This document shows, piece after piece, positions 16,429 to 24,130 of a stretch of 36,175 bases of DNA. The notes under the pieces were generated by a model. It saw only the letters and a list, made by a program, of their open reading frames with translations, searched no databases and was not told where the DNA came from. A program made the position numbers and the translations under genes. This DNA is from Methanobacteriota archaeon (GTDB lineage: Archaea > Thermoplasmatota > Poseidoniia > Poseidoniales > Poseidoniaceae), in contig PAZU01000028.1 of assembly GCA_002715725.1 (NCBI GenBank), forward strand, positions 1 through 36,175. The letters are read 5' to 3'. The first letter of the stretch is position 1. The number at the start of each line of letters is the position of its first letter.

Positions 16429-18142
16429 GTTGGTAATCTGTCAACTCTCTTAATGCCCTAAGTGCTGGATTATCAGAAATTCGATCTAGACAGTCGTGTG
16501 CTTTACGATGGTAAGATTCAGCCTTTACTTTTGCATATTCAATTGAGCCTAAATCATGCAATGCTTGGTGGCCTCTAGCAACTTGCTCCGCAGTAACATT
16601 CTCACCCTTTCCTAGAACTGCAAGCAAATCATCCTTTGACTGTGAAGGAGGTTGTCTCAGTGCGTGAATTACCATCAACGTTCGTTTTCCTTGAGCTACA
16701 TCACTTCCACTAGGTTTTCCTAAAGTATCTGAATCAGATAAAACATCGATTAAATCGTCCATCAACTGGAAACACAATCCTAGTGCAAGACCCCAGTCAT
16801 GCATACACTGAATCACATCTTCATCCGCACCTGCAAGGTGTGAACCGACTTCGGCACAGGTAAGGAACATTGCAGCAGTCTTACCATGAATCATCTCAAT
16901 GTACTCTTCTTCAGAAACGACTTCACGATTTTCAAATTCGATATCGAGTTGTTGTCCCTCGCTACACTTGCGGACCATTCTACCAATTCGCTTGACTAAG
17001 AATGGCAATAGTTCTGGCTCAATACCTTCTGCAACGGCCATTGCCTCGAATGCAATCGCTAGCATAGCATCCCCTGCATTAATCGCAGTTGGTAAATCAT
17101 AAGCAACATGCACTGCAGGTCGACCACGGCGAACATCATCATCATCCATAATGTCATCATGTACTAGTGTGAAATTGTGAATAATTTCAATCGCTGCTCC
17201 AACATCAAGTAAACCTGAATGAGTATCGCCCACTGCTTTAGCAACTAACCATGGTAATGTTGCTCTTAATCGCTTTCCGCCACCCTCTAAAAGATGCATC
17301 ATAGCGCCAGATAATCGAGTTAATTTGCTGTGGGTTAAAGCACGCTCGATTCGACTTTCGACCAATTCCTTGACTTCAGAAATGCTGGTTGATAAATCTC
17401 CACCAATTGCATTTGGCAACATATGTGAAACATCACCCATGTCATGAATCAAATCATCTGGCTTTACGCAACCAGGCCTCCACCAGTCATCATTCATTAT
17501 TCTAGCAGCAATACAGCGGAACCACGGAGCAATCACATTTTCAGGATCATCTGCAACTAACATTTCTTCCAAATCCTCTTGAGAAACCCATTTGATATCA
17601 CTAACTTCATTCGGATTCGGGTTTACATCAACATCGGTATGAATTACTAAGCAATGGTCTACCTCTCTCTCGATCCAATCTTCATCTTGACGTGCTTGAT
17701 ATCTCATTTTTGTTATAAATTCAAACTTCTCCAAGGGGACCTGTGAAGGATGAATTCCCAATTCCTGTTCCAACTTCCTAACAGCTGCTCTCTTTACCCC
17801 AAGGGCATCTTTCAATTCCATTTCTTCTTCTGAATGGAGTGGATGTGAACAGCAAGAATTGGCCCATACATTAGGGAATGTTATCTTATGAGATGCCCTT
17901 TTCTGAAGCAACAAACGACCAGTTGAATCGAAGAGCATGACGCTGAATGCTCTATGGATTTCACCATTACCATGGTGACTATCAAACTTAGAAATTGGGC
18001 CAACGACCTCGTCACTTTCCGTAACTTGTATCACGGCTTCAGCCATCAATGACTCTTGTACTGAATCAGAACCTGCCAGTGCTTCCGAGGCTTCAGCCTC
18101 GATTTGCATGGTCGGAACATCCTCAATGCCATAGCCTGACAT
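16412..18142 (-). CDS. Fused type I isopentenyl-diphosphate isomerase and geranylgeranyl diphosphate synthase
   Basis: One 576-residue chain carries two consecutive isoprenoid steps. Residues about 45-220 are a type I (Nudix) IPP isomerase: RAFSVMLFDSTGRLLLQKRA, NSCCSHP with the catalytic cysteine near 97-98, and EREVDH with the catalytic glutamate near 160. Residues about 250-576 are a trans-prenyltransferase: GGGKRLRATL, first aspartate-rich motif LVHDDIMDDDDVRRGRP (DDIMD at about 329-333), and second motif QLMDDLID (about 459-466). A phenylalanine five residues before the first motif fits archaeal GGPP synthases. The ATG at 18142 has GGTGAG just upstream; a TTG at 18157 is an alternative. 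It lies 35 bases downstream of the isopentenyl phosphate kinase gene in the same operon. Confidence 0.92.
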   Translation of the reverse strand: MSGYGIEDVPTMQIEAEASEALAGSDSVQESLMAEAVIQVTESDEVVGPISKFDSHHGNGEIHRAFSVMLFDSTGRLLLQKRASHKITFPNVWANSCCSHPLHSEEEMELKDALGVKRAAVRKLEQELGIHPSQVPLEKFEFITKMRYQARQDEDWIEREVDHCLVIHTDVDVNPNPNEVSDIKWVSQEDLEEMLVADDPENVIAPWFRCIAARIMNDDWWRPGCVKPDDLIHDMGDVSHMLPNAIGGDLSTSISEVKELVESRIERALTHSKLTRLSGAMMHLLEGGGKRLRATLPWLVAKAVGDTHSGLLDVGAAIEIIHNFTLVHDDIMDDDDVRRGRPAVHVAYDLPTAINAGDAMLAIAFEAMAVAEGIEPELLPFLVKRIGRMVRKCSEGQQLDIEFENREVVSEEEYIEMIHGKTAAMFLTCAEVGSHLAGADEDVIQCMHDWGLALGLCFQLMDDLIDVLSDSDTLGKPSGSDVAQGKRTLMVIHALRQPPSQSKDDLLAVLGKGENVTAEQVARGHQALHDLGSIEYAKVKAESYHRKAHDCLDRISDNPALRALRELTDYQLNRIY

Positions 18143-18177
18143 ACACTCACCGTACAACCGGTTTCGCGTCCACTACA

Positions 18178-18966
18178 TCAACAGTTCCCTAGAACTATTC
18201 TAGTTCCAATAACGGGAAAACCCTCAATTGCATCACTAACTCTTTGTGGAATCTCACCGTTGACTAAAATCACATCAACTCCTTTAGATGCAATCATCGC
18301 ACCCCTCGCAGCCTTCAATCCAATGCCTCCTGTGACATCTATGTCGACAGCATGCTCACCTTCAAATTCCATTTCGGGATGCCACACTTCGATTAGATCA
18401 TCTGGGCCTGCCTTACTCGGAGGCACACGTAGTATTCCATCAACTTCTCCAATGGCAAAAATAGCCCGTTCAACTCCAGACAGTTCAGTGGCATATCTAA
18501 GCATTAAATCATCTCCAGAAAGGATTCCGAAATCCTTCACATAATCATCAACAACATCACCATAAACCACTGTGACACCATCATGAATTGGTAGATTACC
18601 AGAAAAATTGGGGCCGGTACCTTTAGCCCATTTGTGAGGAGGGAATGATTTCACATCTAGGCCCTTTGCTTGCAAAGCAGTTACTACAATTTGGTTTAAT
18701 TCCAACATGTCATTTCGTACATCTTGAACTGCTTCATCTTGTTCGATTCCTTCAATTCGTCCATCTGCTAAGCGATATTTCTTGGCCTTCATGTGACCAA
18801 ATGACCCCGCACCGTGTACAATTACCAAATTTTTATTTGAGTTTTTACAAACCTCTGCAAGTGATTCAATCACTCCTTGATTGACAGTACACAACTTGTC
18901 TTTGTGGGTGATTAATCCTCCTCCCCACTTGATGACAACCGTGCCGCCCATGCATATGCCACACAT
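18178..18966 (-). CDS. ipk: Isopentenyl phosphate kinase
   Basis: This enzyme phosphorylates isopentenyl phosphate to IPP, the last step of the archaeal variant mevalonate pathways, and belongs to the amino-acid kinase fold. The 262-residue protein shows VVIKWGGGLITHK (ATP site), IVHGAGSFGH with the catalytic histidine (residue 58), SGDDLMLRYATEL, DVTGGIGLK and VDVILVNG. Family length is about 245-260. ATGs at 18966 and 18951 are both possible. The shorter form begins MGGTVVIK, and a weak TGTAAATC element about 28 bases before 18966 favours the longer one. The product feeds the IDI-GGPPS fusion encoded immediately downstream. Confidence 0.92.
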   Translation of the reverse strand: MCGICMGGTVVIKWGGGLITHKDKLCTVNQGVIESLAEVCKNSNKNLVIVHGAGSFGHMKAKKYRLADGRIEGIEQDEAVQDVRNDMLELNQIVVTALQAKGLDVKSFPPHKWAKGTGPNFSGNLPIHDGVTVVYGDVVDDYVKDFGILSGDDLMLRYATELSGVERAIFAIGEVDGILRVPPSKAGPDDLIEVWHPEMEFEGEHAVDIDVTGGIGLKAARGAMIASKGVDVILVNGEIPQRVSDAIEGFPVIGTRIVLGNC

Positions 18967-19019
18967 TTCCTACTAATGTGTGCATTGGATTTACATGGGA
19001 GTCTGGATACGGCACTAAC

Positions 19020-19358
19020 ATGACCGAGTCACCAACAGTGGATGAGTTCATCCGACACATGCAAACTGAATTAGATGCATGTGAAGATATTGTTGACAAA
19101 AAAGAGAGACAAAACCGACAATGGCAAATTGAGTCGTCACTGCTTTTGGCAATTGATTTCGCTAACAAATTCAAGGAATTAGCTAAACTCGGACAAAATC
19201 CAATTCAAATTGTTCAGGCATTGGCAACCCAAGACCCAGATTCAGCAAAAATTGCCAAACAAGTTATCGCTATAGCAACTGGGTTATGCCCGCATTGTGG
19301 CGCAACTATGGAAGCAGATCTCGATTTCTGTCCTAGTTGCGGAAATTATGTGGAATAA
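19020..19358 (+). CDS. Small zinc-ribbon protein, unknown function
   Basis: This 112-residue protein has a helical N-terminal region rich in charged residues (VDEFIRHMQTELDACEDIVD, KKERQNRQWQIESSLLLAID). A C-terminal zinc ribbon follows, CPHCGATMEADLDFCPSCGNYVE in outline, with four cysteines in two CPxCG knuckles. Such ribbons bind zinc and often contact nucleic acids or other proteins; no specific function can be given. The frame is open 42 bases further upstream, but ATG 19020 is the first reasonable start. It is divergent from the kinase gene and ends exactly next to the stop of the convergent Tpt1/KptA gene. Confidence 0.7.
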   Translation: MTESPTVDEFIRHMQTELDACEDIVDKKERQNRQWQIESSLLLAIDFANKFKELAKLGQNPIQIVQALATQDPDSAKIAKQVIAIATGLCPHCGATMEADLDFCPSCGNYVE

Positions 19359-20084
19359 TTACTCTTCTTCCCACATTGCAATCATGTCTTGGATTGAAGG
19401 GTCATCTTCTTCAACATGATACAAGTAGTCTGGAGGCATTTCTTCACAAAGGAAAACTGTCTTTCCAGCACGCCAAATAGTGAATCCATCTGCAATTGCT
19501 CGAGTTGTATCAACTTCCAAAATTGCTGGACGATTAATTCGAACATGCCCTGCTTCCATGGCATTGGAAATTGTCTTTGACAAGTGAACATGCTTTCTAT
19601 CACCTGCTGTTATTCCGTATTCCATGTGAGTTGCAACTGTTTCTGGATCGCATGGCCAGTACAAAGCTTCGGGAATATCATCAGTAGGTAAGTCCAGTTC
19701 TAATTCAATGGAATGTCCGTATGTAGCTCTGATCATTTCACCTTCAACCTGGTATCGACCTTTATCGTCAGCATTTGCTATTGCTTCGAAATGCCAACCA
19801 CGTAACCAGTGGAAATGTCTTCTCTTATTCTGGATTGCTTCGGAGAGTTCACGGGAATTGACCCATCCATTTAGGTCCATCTCAACTCCAAACTTTTCAG
19901 GAGCATGACGTAGCACTAATGCCAACATTCTTCCCAAACTGTTTGCTTCACGGTCGGACATGATGAATTTACCTTCTTCATTACAAACTGGACAATTACT
20001 GCCAGTAAAGTGTCCGTTGTTGATTGCGCAAGAGCGCTTCTTACATTGACGCAACATATCTCGGGCTGACAGCAACCCCTTCAT
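19359..20084 (-). CDS. kptA: RNA 2'-phosphotransferase Tpt1/KptA
   Basis: Tpt1/KptA transfers an internal 2'-phosphate from RNA to NAD+, giving ADP-ribose 1'',2''-cyclic phosphate; in eukaryotes this finishes tRNA splicing. The 241-residue protein has family motifs LGRMLALVLRHAPEKFG, GRYQVEGEMIRATYGHS, KHVHLSKT and ILEVDTTRAI. In front lies a zinc knuckle region with cysteines at about 14, 19, 31 and 34. Catalytic Arg-His-Arg positions are present in the first, second and third motifs. The frame is open from TTG 20099. The ATG at 20084 is preferred because TTTATC lies about 23 bases before it, as for a leaderless message. It is divergent from the thiolase gene. Confidence 0.9.
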   Translation of the reverse strand: MKGLLSARDMLRQCKKRSCAINNGHFTGSNCPVCNEEGKFIMSDREANSLGRMLALVLRHAPEKFGVEMDLNGWVNSRELSEAIQNKRRHFHWLRGWHFEAIANADDKGRYQVEGEMIRATYGHSIELELDLPTDDIPEALYWPCDPETVATHMEYGITAGDRKHVHLSKTISNAMEAGHVRINRPAILEVDTTRAIADGFTIWRAGKTVFLCEEMPPDYLYHVEEDDPSIQDMIAMWEEE

Positions 20085-20102
20085 AATCAGTTCTATCAAC
20101 TG

Positions 20103-20112
20103 AGATAAATTT
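20103..20112 (-). promoter_or_regulatory. TATA-like element for kptA
   Basis: On the minus strand AAATTTATC is centred about 23-24 bases before the ATG at 20084, with no ribosome-binding site in between. The spacing fits a leaderless archaeal promoter and helps choose the start. Confidence 0.4.
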
Positions 20113-20151
20113 CAGGGCAATGATGATGAAAGCAGACCGATTGGACAGTTC

Positions 20152-21291
20152 ATGCGAGCAGTAATTTCAGACTACTTGCGCACGCCTTTCCACAGAGCAC
20201 ACAAGGGCGACCTAGCGTCATTTAGGCCTGAAGACATGTTGGAAGCGACTGTTAGAAATATAATTGAAAGAAATAATATTGATGTGAATGACATTGAAGA
20301 CTTAATGTTAGGATGCGCATATCCAGAAGGCGTTCAAGGATTGAACCTTGGGAGAATCGCCACCTACCTACCTCAACTCCCCAACTCCATTCCTGGAATG
20401 ACAACAAATCGTTTGTGTGGCTCTTCAATGCAAGTTGCACATACTGCAGCAGGCTCGATAAAAATGGGCTCTGGTGAACTTTTCTTGACAGCTGGTGTTG
20501 AAACTATGTCTTTAGTGAAAAGGGGTGGATGGAATAGAGACCTACACCCTGGAATAGAATCAAAATTTCCGGACGCATATATCTCGATGGGTTTGACTGC
20601 AGAAAATCTTGCTAATGATTATTCAATATCTCGAACAGAACAAGAAGAATTTGCCCTTCATAGCCACAATAAGGCACTGAGTGCGCAAAGTAACGGGATG
20701 CTTACTAATGAAATCGTGGCAGTTAAATCTGAAGGAAAAGTTGTGGAAATTGATGGATGCATAAGAGAAACTTCTGTCGAAAAAATGTCTAAACTACCTC
20801 CAGCATTCATAGAAAATGGAACAGTTACAGCTGCAACATCCTCACCATTAACAGATGGTGCTGCTTGCAATCTAATTTGCTCGGAAAAGTATGCTCAAGA
20901 GAATAGTATTGCCAGCCTTGCCGAGATTGTCTCAACTGCAGTTGTTGGAGTTCCACCTCACATAATGGGAATTGGGCCAGTAGAATCTTCAAAGAAGGCC
21001 CTAGCCAGAGCTGGCATTTCAATGGATGACGTAGATGTGATTGAATTAAATGAAGCTTTTAGCGCTCAGTCAATCGCTGTATTAAGAGACTTAGATCTTG
21101 AATCTGATGATAAAAGACTCAATATTGATGGTGGAGCATTAGCAATCGGTCACCCATTAGGTGCAAGTGGTGCACGAATACTCGGCAAAGCCGCATCTTT
21201 ACTGAATAGAATTGATGGCGAATATGCGTTAGCATCAATGTGTATAGGCGGAGGAATGGGAATTGCTACAGTTTTGCGTAAATATGAATGA
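20152..21291 (+). CDS. Acetyl-CoA acyltransferase (thiolase)
   Basis: Thiolases cleave 3-ketoacyl-CoA with CoA in beta-oxidation, or condense two acetyl-CoA in biosynthesis. The 379-residue protein begins MRAVISDYLRTPF and has the acyl-accepting cysteine 89 in NRLCGSSMQ, IELNEAFSAQ, GGALAIGHPLGASGAR with histidine 334, and the second catalytic cysteine 364 in MCIGGGMG. This complete classical triad distinguishes it from the archaeal SCP2-type thiolases that lack it, so a degradative, bacterial-type FadA role is likely. A 3-hydroxyacyl-CoA dehydrogenase is encoded separately at 34668-35519. The ATG at 20152 matches the conserved N-terminus. Confidence 0.92.
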   Translation: MRAVISDYLRTPFHRAHKGDLASFRPEDMLEATVRNIIERNNIDVNDIEDLMLGCAYPEGVQGLNLGRIATYLPQLPNSIPGMTTNRLCGSSMQVAHTAAGSIKMGSGELFLTAGVETMSLVKRGGWNRDLHPGIESKFPDAYISMGLTAENLANDYSISRTEQEEFALHSHNKALSAQSNGMLTNEIVAVKSEGKVVEIDGCIRETSVEKMSKLPPAFIENGTVTAATSSPLTDGAACNLICSEKYAQENSIASLAEIVSTAVVGVPPHIMGIGPVESSKKALARAGISMDDVDVIELNEAFSAQSIAVLRDLDLESDDKRLNIDGGALAIGHPLGASGARILGKAASLLNRIDGEYALASMCIGGGMGIATVLRKYE

Positions 21292-21326
21292 TAACCTTCA
21301 TCATATATCGCATTTGTACCTAAAAT

Positions 21327-22328
21327 ATGGGTATCCGAAAGGGGCGTAAAGAAGCGTTCGAAAATCTAAGCATTAGCGAAGAAGGAGACTGCCCTCGCTG
21401 TGGGGGTGAAAGCCAGCCATCTTCTCTACCGGGTTACCTAAGTTGTGTTAGATGCGGTTATGAATGGAAAGACCCAAACCATGTGGCACAAAAAAGAGGA
21501 CCACCAGAAACTTATCGCCGTGATGCAGAGTTGATCGAAGAGTTCAAACAAGAAATGCAAGCTGGTGATTTGAGCAACGTATTGGGTATTGAAAAGGGTC
21601 TTTCTGGCGAGCAAGAGGCTTCTTTGCAACGCTTGGAAGATAAGTGGATGAGTGGCATGAGTGGCCATTTCAATGCTGCTGCTGAAGAAAGAAAACCACT
21701 TATGATTTCATTTGATGATAATGACAATTTAGTCGACACTACAGTTGGAAGTATAACCATTGTAGCGAATGGATTCGATGGTGGTGAAGAAGTTCGATTA
21801 GAATATCCTGGCCTCGGCACCGAATTCTATGCTTATGATGAAGCAAGCGAAACTGGATGGCGTAGAGGAAGAACTGCTGAAGATACTGCACGTTCAATTA
21901 CAAATGTCATCAACAGATTTTCCAAACTCGTTTATGCCAACCAAGATGGAAGCATGATTTTGCTAGAATTACGTAGTGAAGAACTCAATCCTGATTCGCT
22001 GGTAATATTCGTTGATGACCCTGGCGGCACAGATATAGTGGCTGAAAAGTCTGGAGTATCTATGGATCCAAGAGATGTTCGAATGGTTGAAGATTACAAA
22101 GTAGTAGTTGAAATTTGTTTAGCAGATGGAATTATTTCACCTTCAGAAGACCAAATGCTTTGGGCAATGCGTCAACAACTAGGAATCGATGATTATCTGC
22201 ATGTTCAGATAGTCCAGCAAATTTTTGGTGACCACGCTCTCAAAGAATGCACAATATGTGGGAAGATGGCTGAACTTTATGCCGACTATGCAGCATGGTA
22301 CTGTCAATCATGTGAAAATTGGTGTTAG
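21327..22328 (+). CDS. Double zinc-ribbon protein with a TerB-like segment, unknown function
   Basis: The family of this 333-residue soluble protein is not recognised. It has a zinc ribbon at each end: cysteines 22, 25, 40 and 43 (CPRCG ... CVRCGYEW), and 308, 311, 326 and 329 (CTICG ... CQSCENWC). A helical linker (60-120) leads to a beta-rich middle (125-235). Residues about 253-300 (VVVEICLADGIISPSEDQML, then QQLGIDDYLHV) resemble a TerB/DjlA-type helical unit with its ADG-x-I-s-x-x-E signature. The MamK-like actin gene follows 97 bases downstream on the same strand, so the two may act together, but a separate promoter for the actin is possible. ATG 21327 lacks a clear ribosome-binding site. 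Confidence 0.75.
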   Translation: MGIRKGRKEAFENLSISEEGDCPRCGGESQPSSLPGYLSCVRCGYEWKDPNHVAQKRGPPETYRRDAELIEEFKQEMQAGDLSNVLGIEKGLSGEQEASLQRLEDKWMSGMSGHFNAAAEERKPLMISFDDNDNLVDTTVGSITIVANGFDGGEEVRLEYPGLGTEFYAYDEASETGWRRGRTAEDTARSITNVINRFSKLVYANQDGSMILLELRSEELNPDSLVIFVDDPGGTDIVAEKSGVSMDPRDVRMVEDYKVVVEICLADGIISPSEDQMLWAMRQQLGIDDYLHVQIVQQIFGDHALKECTICGKMAELYADYAAWYCQSCENWC

Positions 22329-22404
22329 TACAGCGAAATATAGATTATATTTTAGAAGTATCTGTAAAGCGTAGCATAGGCATTCTTCATAAGGTGAGAA
22401 CCAA

Positions 22405-22420
22405 TCGCCCAAATAGGCGA
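22405..22420. other. Short inverted repeat before the actin-like gene
   Basis: TCGCC-CAAATA-GGCGA is a perfect 5-base inverted repeat with a 6-base spacer, ending 5 bases before the ATG at 22426. It could be an operator or an mRNA hairpin covering the start. It could equally be chance. Confidence 0.3.
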
Positions 22421-22425
22421 GTATT

Positions 22426-23451
22426 ATGGCTGAAGAAGTACTATACATCGGAATTGACCTTGGAACCTTTCGCTCTGTTATGGTGTCCAGCGATAGTCAC
22501 GAAGAAGAAGAACTCACTGTTATTGGAACACCAAAAGACCCAATTGCAAGAAATTTCCTGAAAAGAGATGTCCTTTTTGGCAATGAAGCATTGAAGAACA
22601 GATTAGCATTGAATCTATTCCGTCCTCTTGAACTTGGTGTGATTAAGGATACACCTGAGGACCGAGAATTCATTGCACATTTCATTACACACCTGATTGG
22701 TTTGTCTGATCCTGAAGACTACGATAGAGTAGTTGCAGTTATCGGAGCTCCTGCTGAAGCAAGTCACGTCGACAAGACCTCGATCTTCGATGCTGCTGCA
22801 GGCTCTGTGAATGCTGCTATGATCATCTCCGAACCTTTCGCAGTTGCTTATGCACTAGACATGATTGAGCACACACTAGTAATCGACATTGGTGCAGGAA
22901 CTACTGACCTTTGCCGTGTATATGGTACAATCCCTGGACCAGGAGACCAGATGCACACAGGATATGCTGGTGACTATGTAGATAACCAAATCATTGTTGA
23001 AGTACAAAAGAAGTACAACGGTGCTCAAATCACCAAGGATATGGCTCGCAGATGGAAAGAGCAGTATTCCTTCGTATCAACTTCGACTCCAGATGACCCA
23101 ATCATGGTAGACTTCTCAATTGAAGGTAAAGCAATGACTCTTGACATCACTGATTGTGTACAATCAGCCTGTGAATCAATCGTTGACCCAATCGTTGAAA
23201 ATGTAAAGCAATTGATTGCAGGTTCAAACCCTGAATTCCATGATGAATTCCGCAGGAACATGGTTTTAGCAGGTGGAGGCTCTGCTATCAGAGGACTTGG
23301 AGCACTTATCGAGCGCCGTCTATCTGATATGGGCGAAGTCAACGTTCACGTTGTAGATGACCCAGTCAGATTAGGAGCAATGGGTGGCCTGAGGCTAGCT
23401 ATGGAAGTTCCAGAAGATATGTGGAAGAACTTGACTCTAGCATCTCGCTGA
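22426..23451 (+). CDS. Actin-like ATPase resembling MamK
   Basis: This 341-residue protein of the actin/MreB/Hsp70 superfamily carries all nucleotide-site motifs. Phosphate-1 is YIGIDLGTFRS (7-17), the catalytic glutamate lies in ISEPFAVAYAL (residue 136), phosphate-2 is DIGAGTTDL (154-162), and the adenosine motif is LAGGGSAIRGL (281-291). From memory the closest named family is MamK, the magnetosome actin. Shared segments include VIGTPKDPIA, FRPLELGVI, VAVIGAPAEAS, GTIPGPGDQ, and EQYSFV. Members polymerise into filaments. No other magnetosome gene is visible, so a cytoskeletal or positioning role is inferred, not magnetotaxis. No membrane segment. It follows the double zinc-ribbon gene by 97 bases, which include AT-rich TTATATTTTA (about 22345) and a small inverted repeat. 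Confidence 0.88.
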   Translation: MAEEVLYIGIDLGTFRSVMVSSDSHEEEELTVIGTPKDPIARNFLKRDVLFGNEALKNRLALNLFRPLELGVIKDTPEDREFIAHFITHLIGLSDPEDYDRVVAVIGAPAEASHVDKTSIFDAAAGSVNAAMIISEPFAVAYALDMIEHTLVIDIGAGTTDLCRVYGTIPGPGDQMHTGYAGDYVDNQIIVEVQKKYNGAQITKDMARRWKEQYSFVSTSTPDDPIMVDFSIEGKAMTLDITDCVQSACESIVDPIVENVKQLIAGSNPEFHDEFRRNMVLAGGGSAIRGLGALIERRLSDMGEVNVHVVDDPVRLGAMGGLRLAMEVPEDMWKNLTLASR

Positions 23452-23453
23452 GT

Positions 23454-24026
23454 TCACTCTTCTTCAGTTCCGCCTAGAACTAAAGGCGAATCACAGTGAG
23501 GGCACCTGTCCTCTCGAGACAGCAACATTGGATTGACTGCTAACACTGCTAAACATGTCGGGCAGGCTGCTAACATTTCGTTTGCAGGTAACTTATGTCC
23601 TTCATCATAGATTGAATATCCACTGTAGCCCATTTTGTAAACTGGATGGAAATGTATTCTAATGAATCTGATAGAGGAAAATATGGCATATCCGATGATT
23701 AATGAGAACACGAGGCTAGTTATAGAACCAGAAAGCATCTGTATAACATTGATTAATAAGATGAAACAGAAAATTGCGGTTAGTGCAGCAATAATCAATG
23801 GAACAAACCAATATGCCCATGCTGCTCTACTGCGATAACCTGCCCATACCGATAAGAAAAATAAACCTGGGACTAGTGCCAAATTTCCAAATATTTGGTA
23901 CACAAAAAATATCACTATCAATGAGTCAACCACGAAAACAAATGAAGTGCGACTATGAAGGGCGTCAATAGGATTAGAATGCTGAGGCCTCGAGCCTGCG
24001 AGAATCATCTCATCCGCATCTGACAT
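23454..24026 (-). CDS. Membrane protein with C-terminal zinc ribbon, unknown function
   Basis: The family of this 190-residue protein is not recognised. After a short polar N-terminus, hydrophobic segments follow at about residues 26-50, 53-62, 70-95 and 98-120, suggesting three or four membrane helices. A soluble tail then contains the zinc ribbon ACPTCLAV and RCPHCDSPLVLGG (four cysteines). The frame is open to 24059, but ATG 24026 (MSDADEMIL) is the more natural start. The 3' end lies 2 bases from the convergent actin-like gene, and the 5' end is divergent from coaBC. Confidence 0.7.
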   Translation of the reverse strand: MSDADEMILAGSRPQHSNPIDALHSRTSFVFVVDSLIVIFFVYQIFGNLALVPGLFFLSVWAGYRSRAAWAYWFVPLIIAALTAIFCFILLINVIQMLSGSITSLVFSLIIGYAIFSSIRFIRIHFHPVYKMGYSGYSIYDEGHKLPANEMLAACPTCLAVLAVNPMLLSREDRCPHCDSPLVLGGTEEE

Positions 24027-24130
24027 GATTACACGAGTGGATATTTGCAATTGAAACAACCGGTCATCTGTGAATATGAATGTGCATTTTCCAGCGAAGC
24101 CGTATTGAAGCAGGGACTTTTCCCCGTATC

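Noticed and set aside
22426-23451. Assigning the actin-like gene as a true magnetosome gene (magnetotaxis)
   Set aside because: No other magnetosome gene (mamA, B, E, I, M, O, P, Q) is visible; only the filament protein resembles that system.
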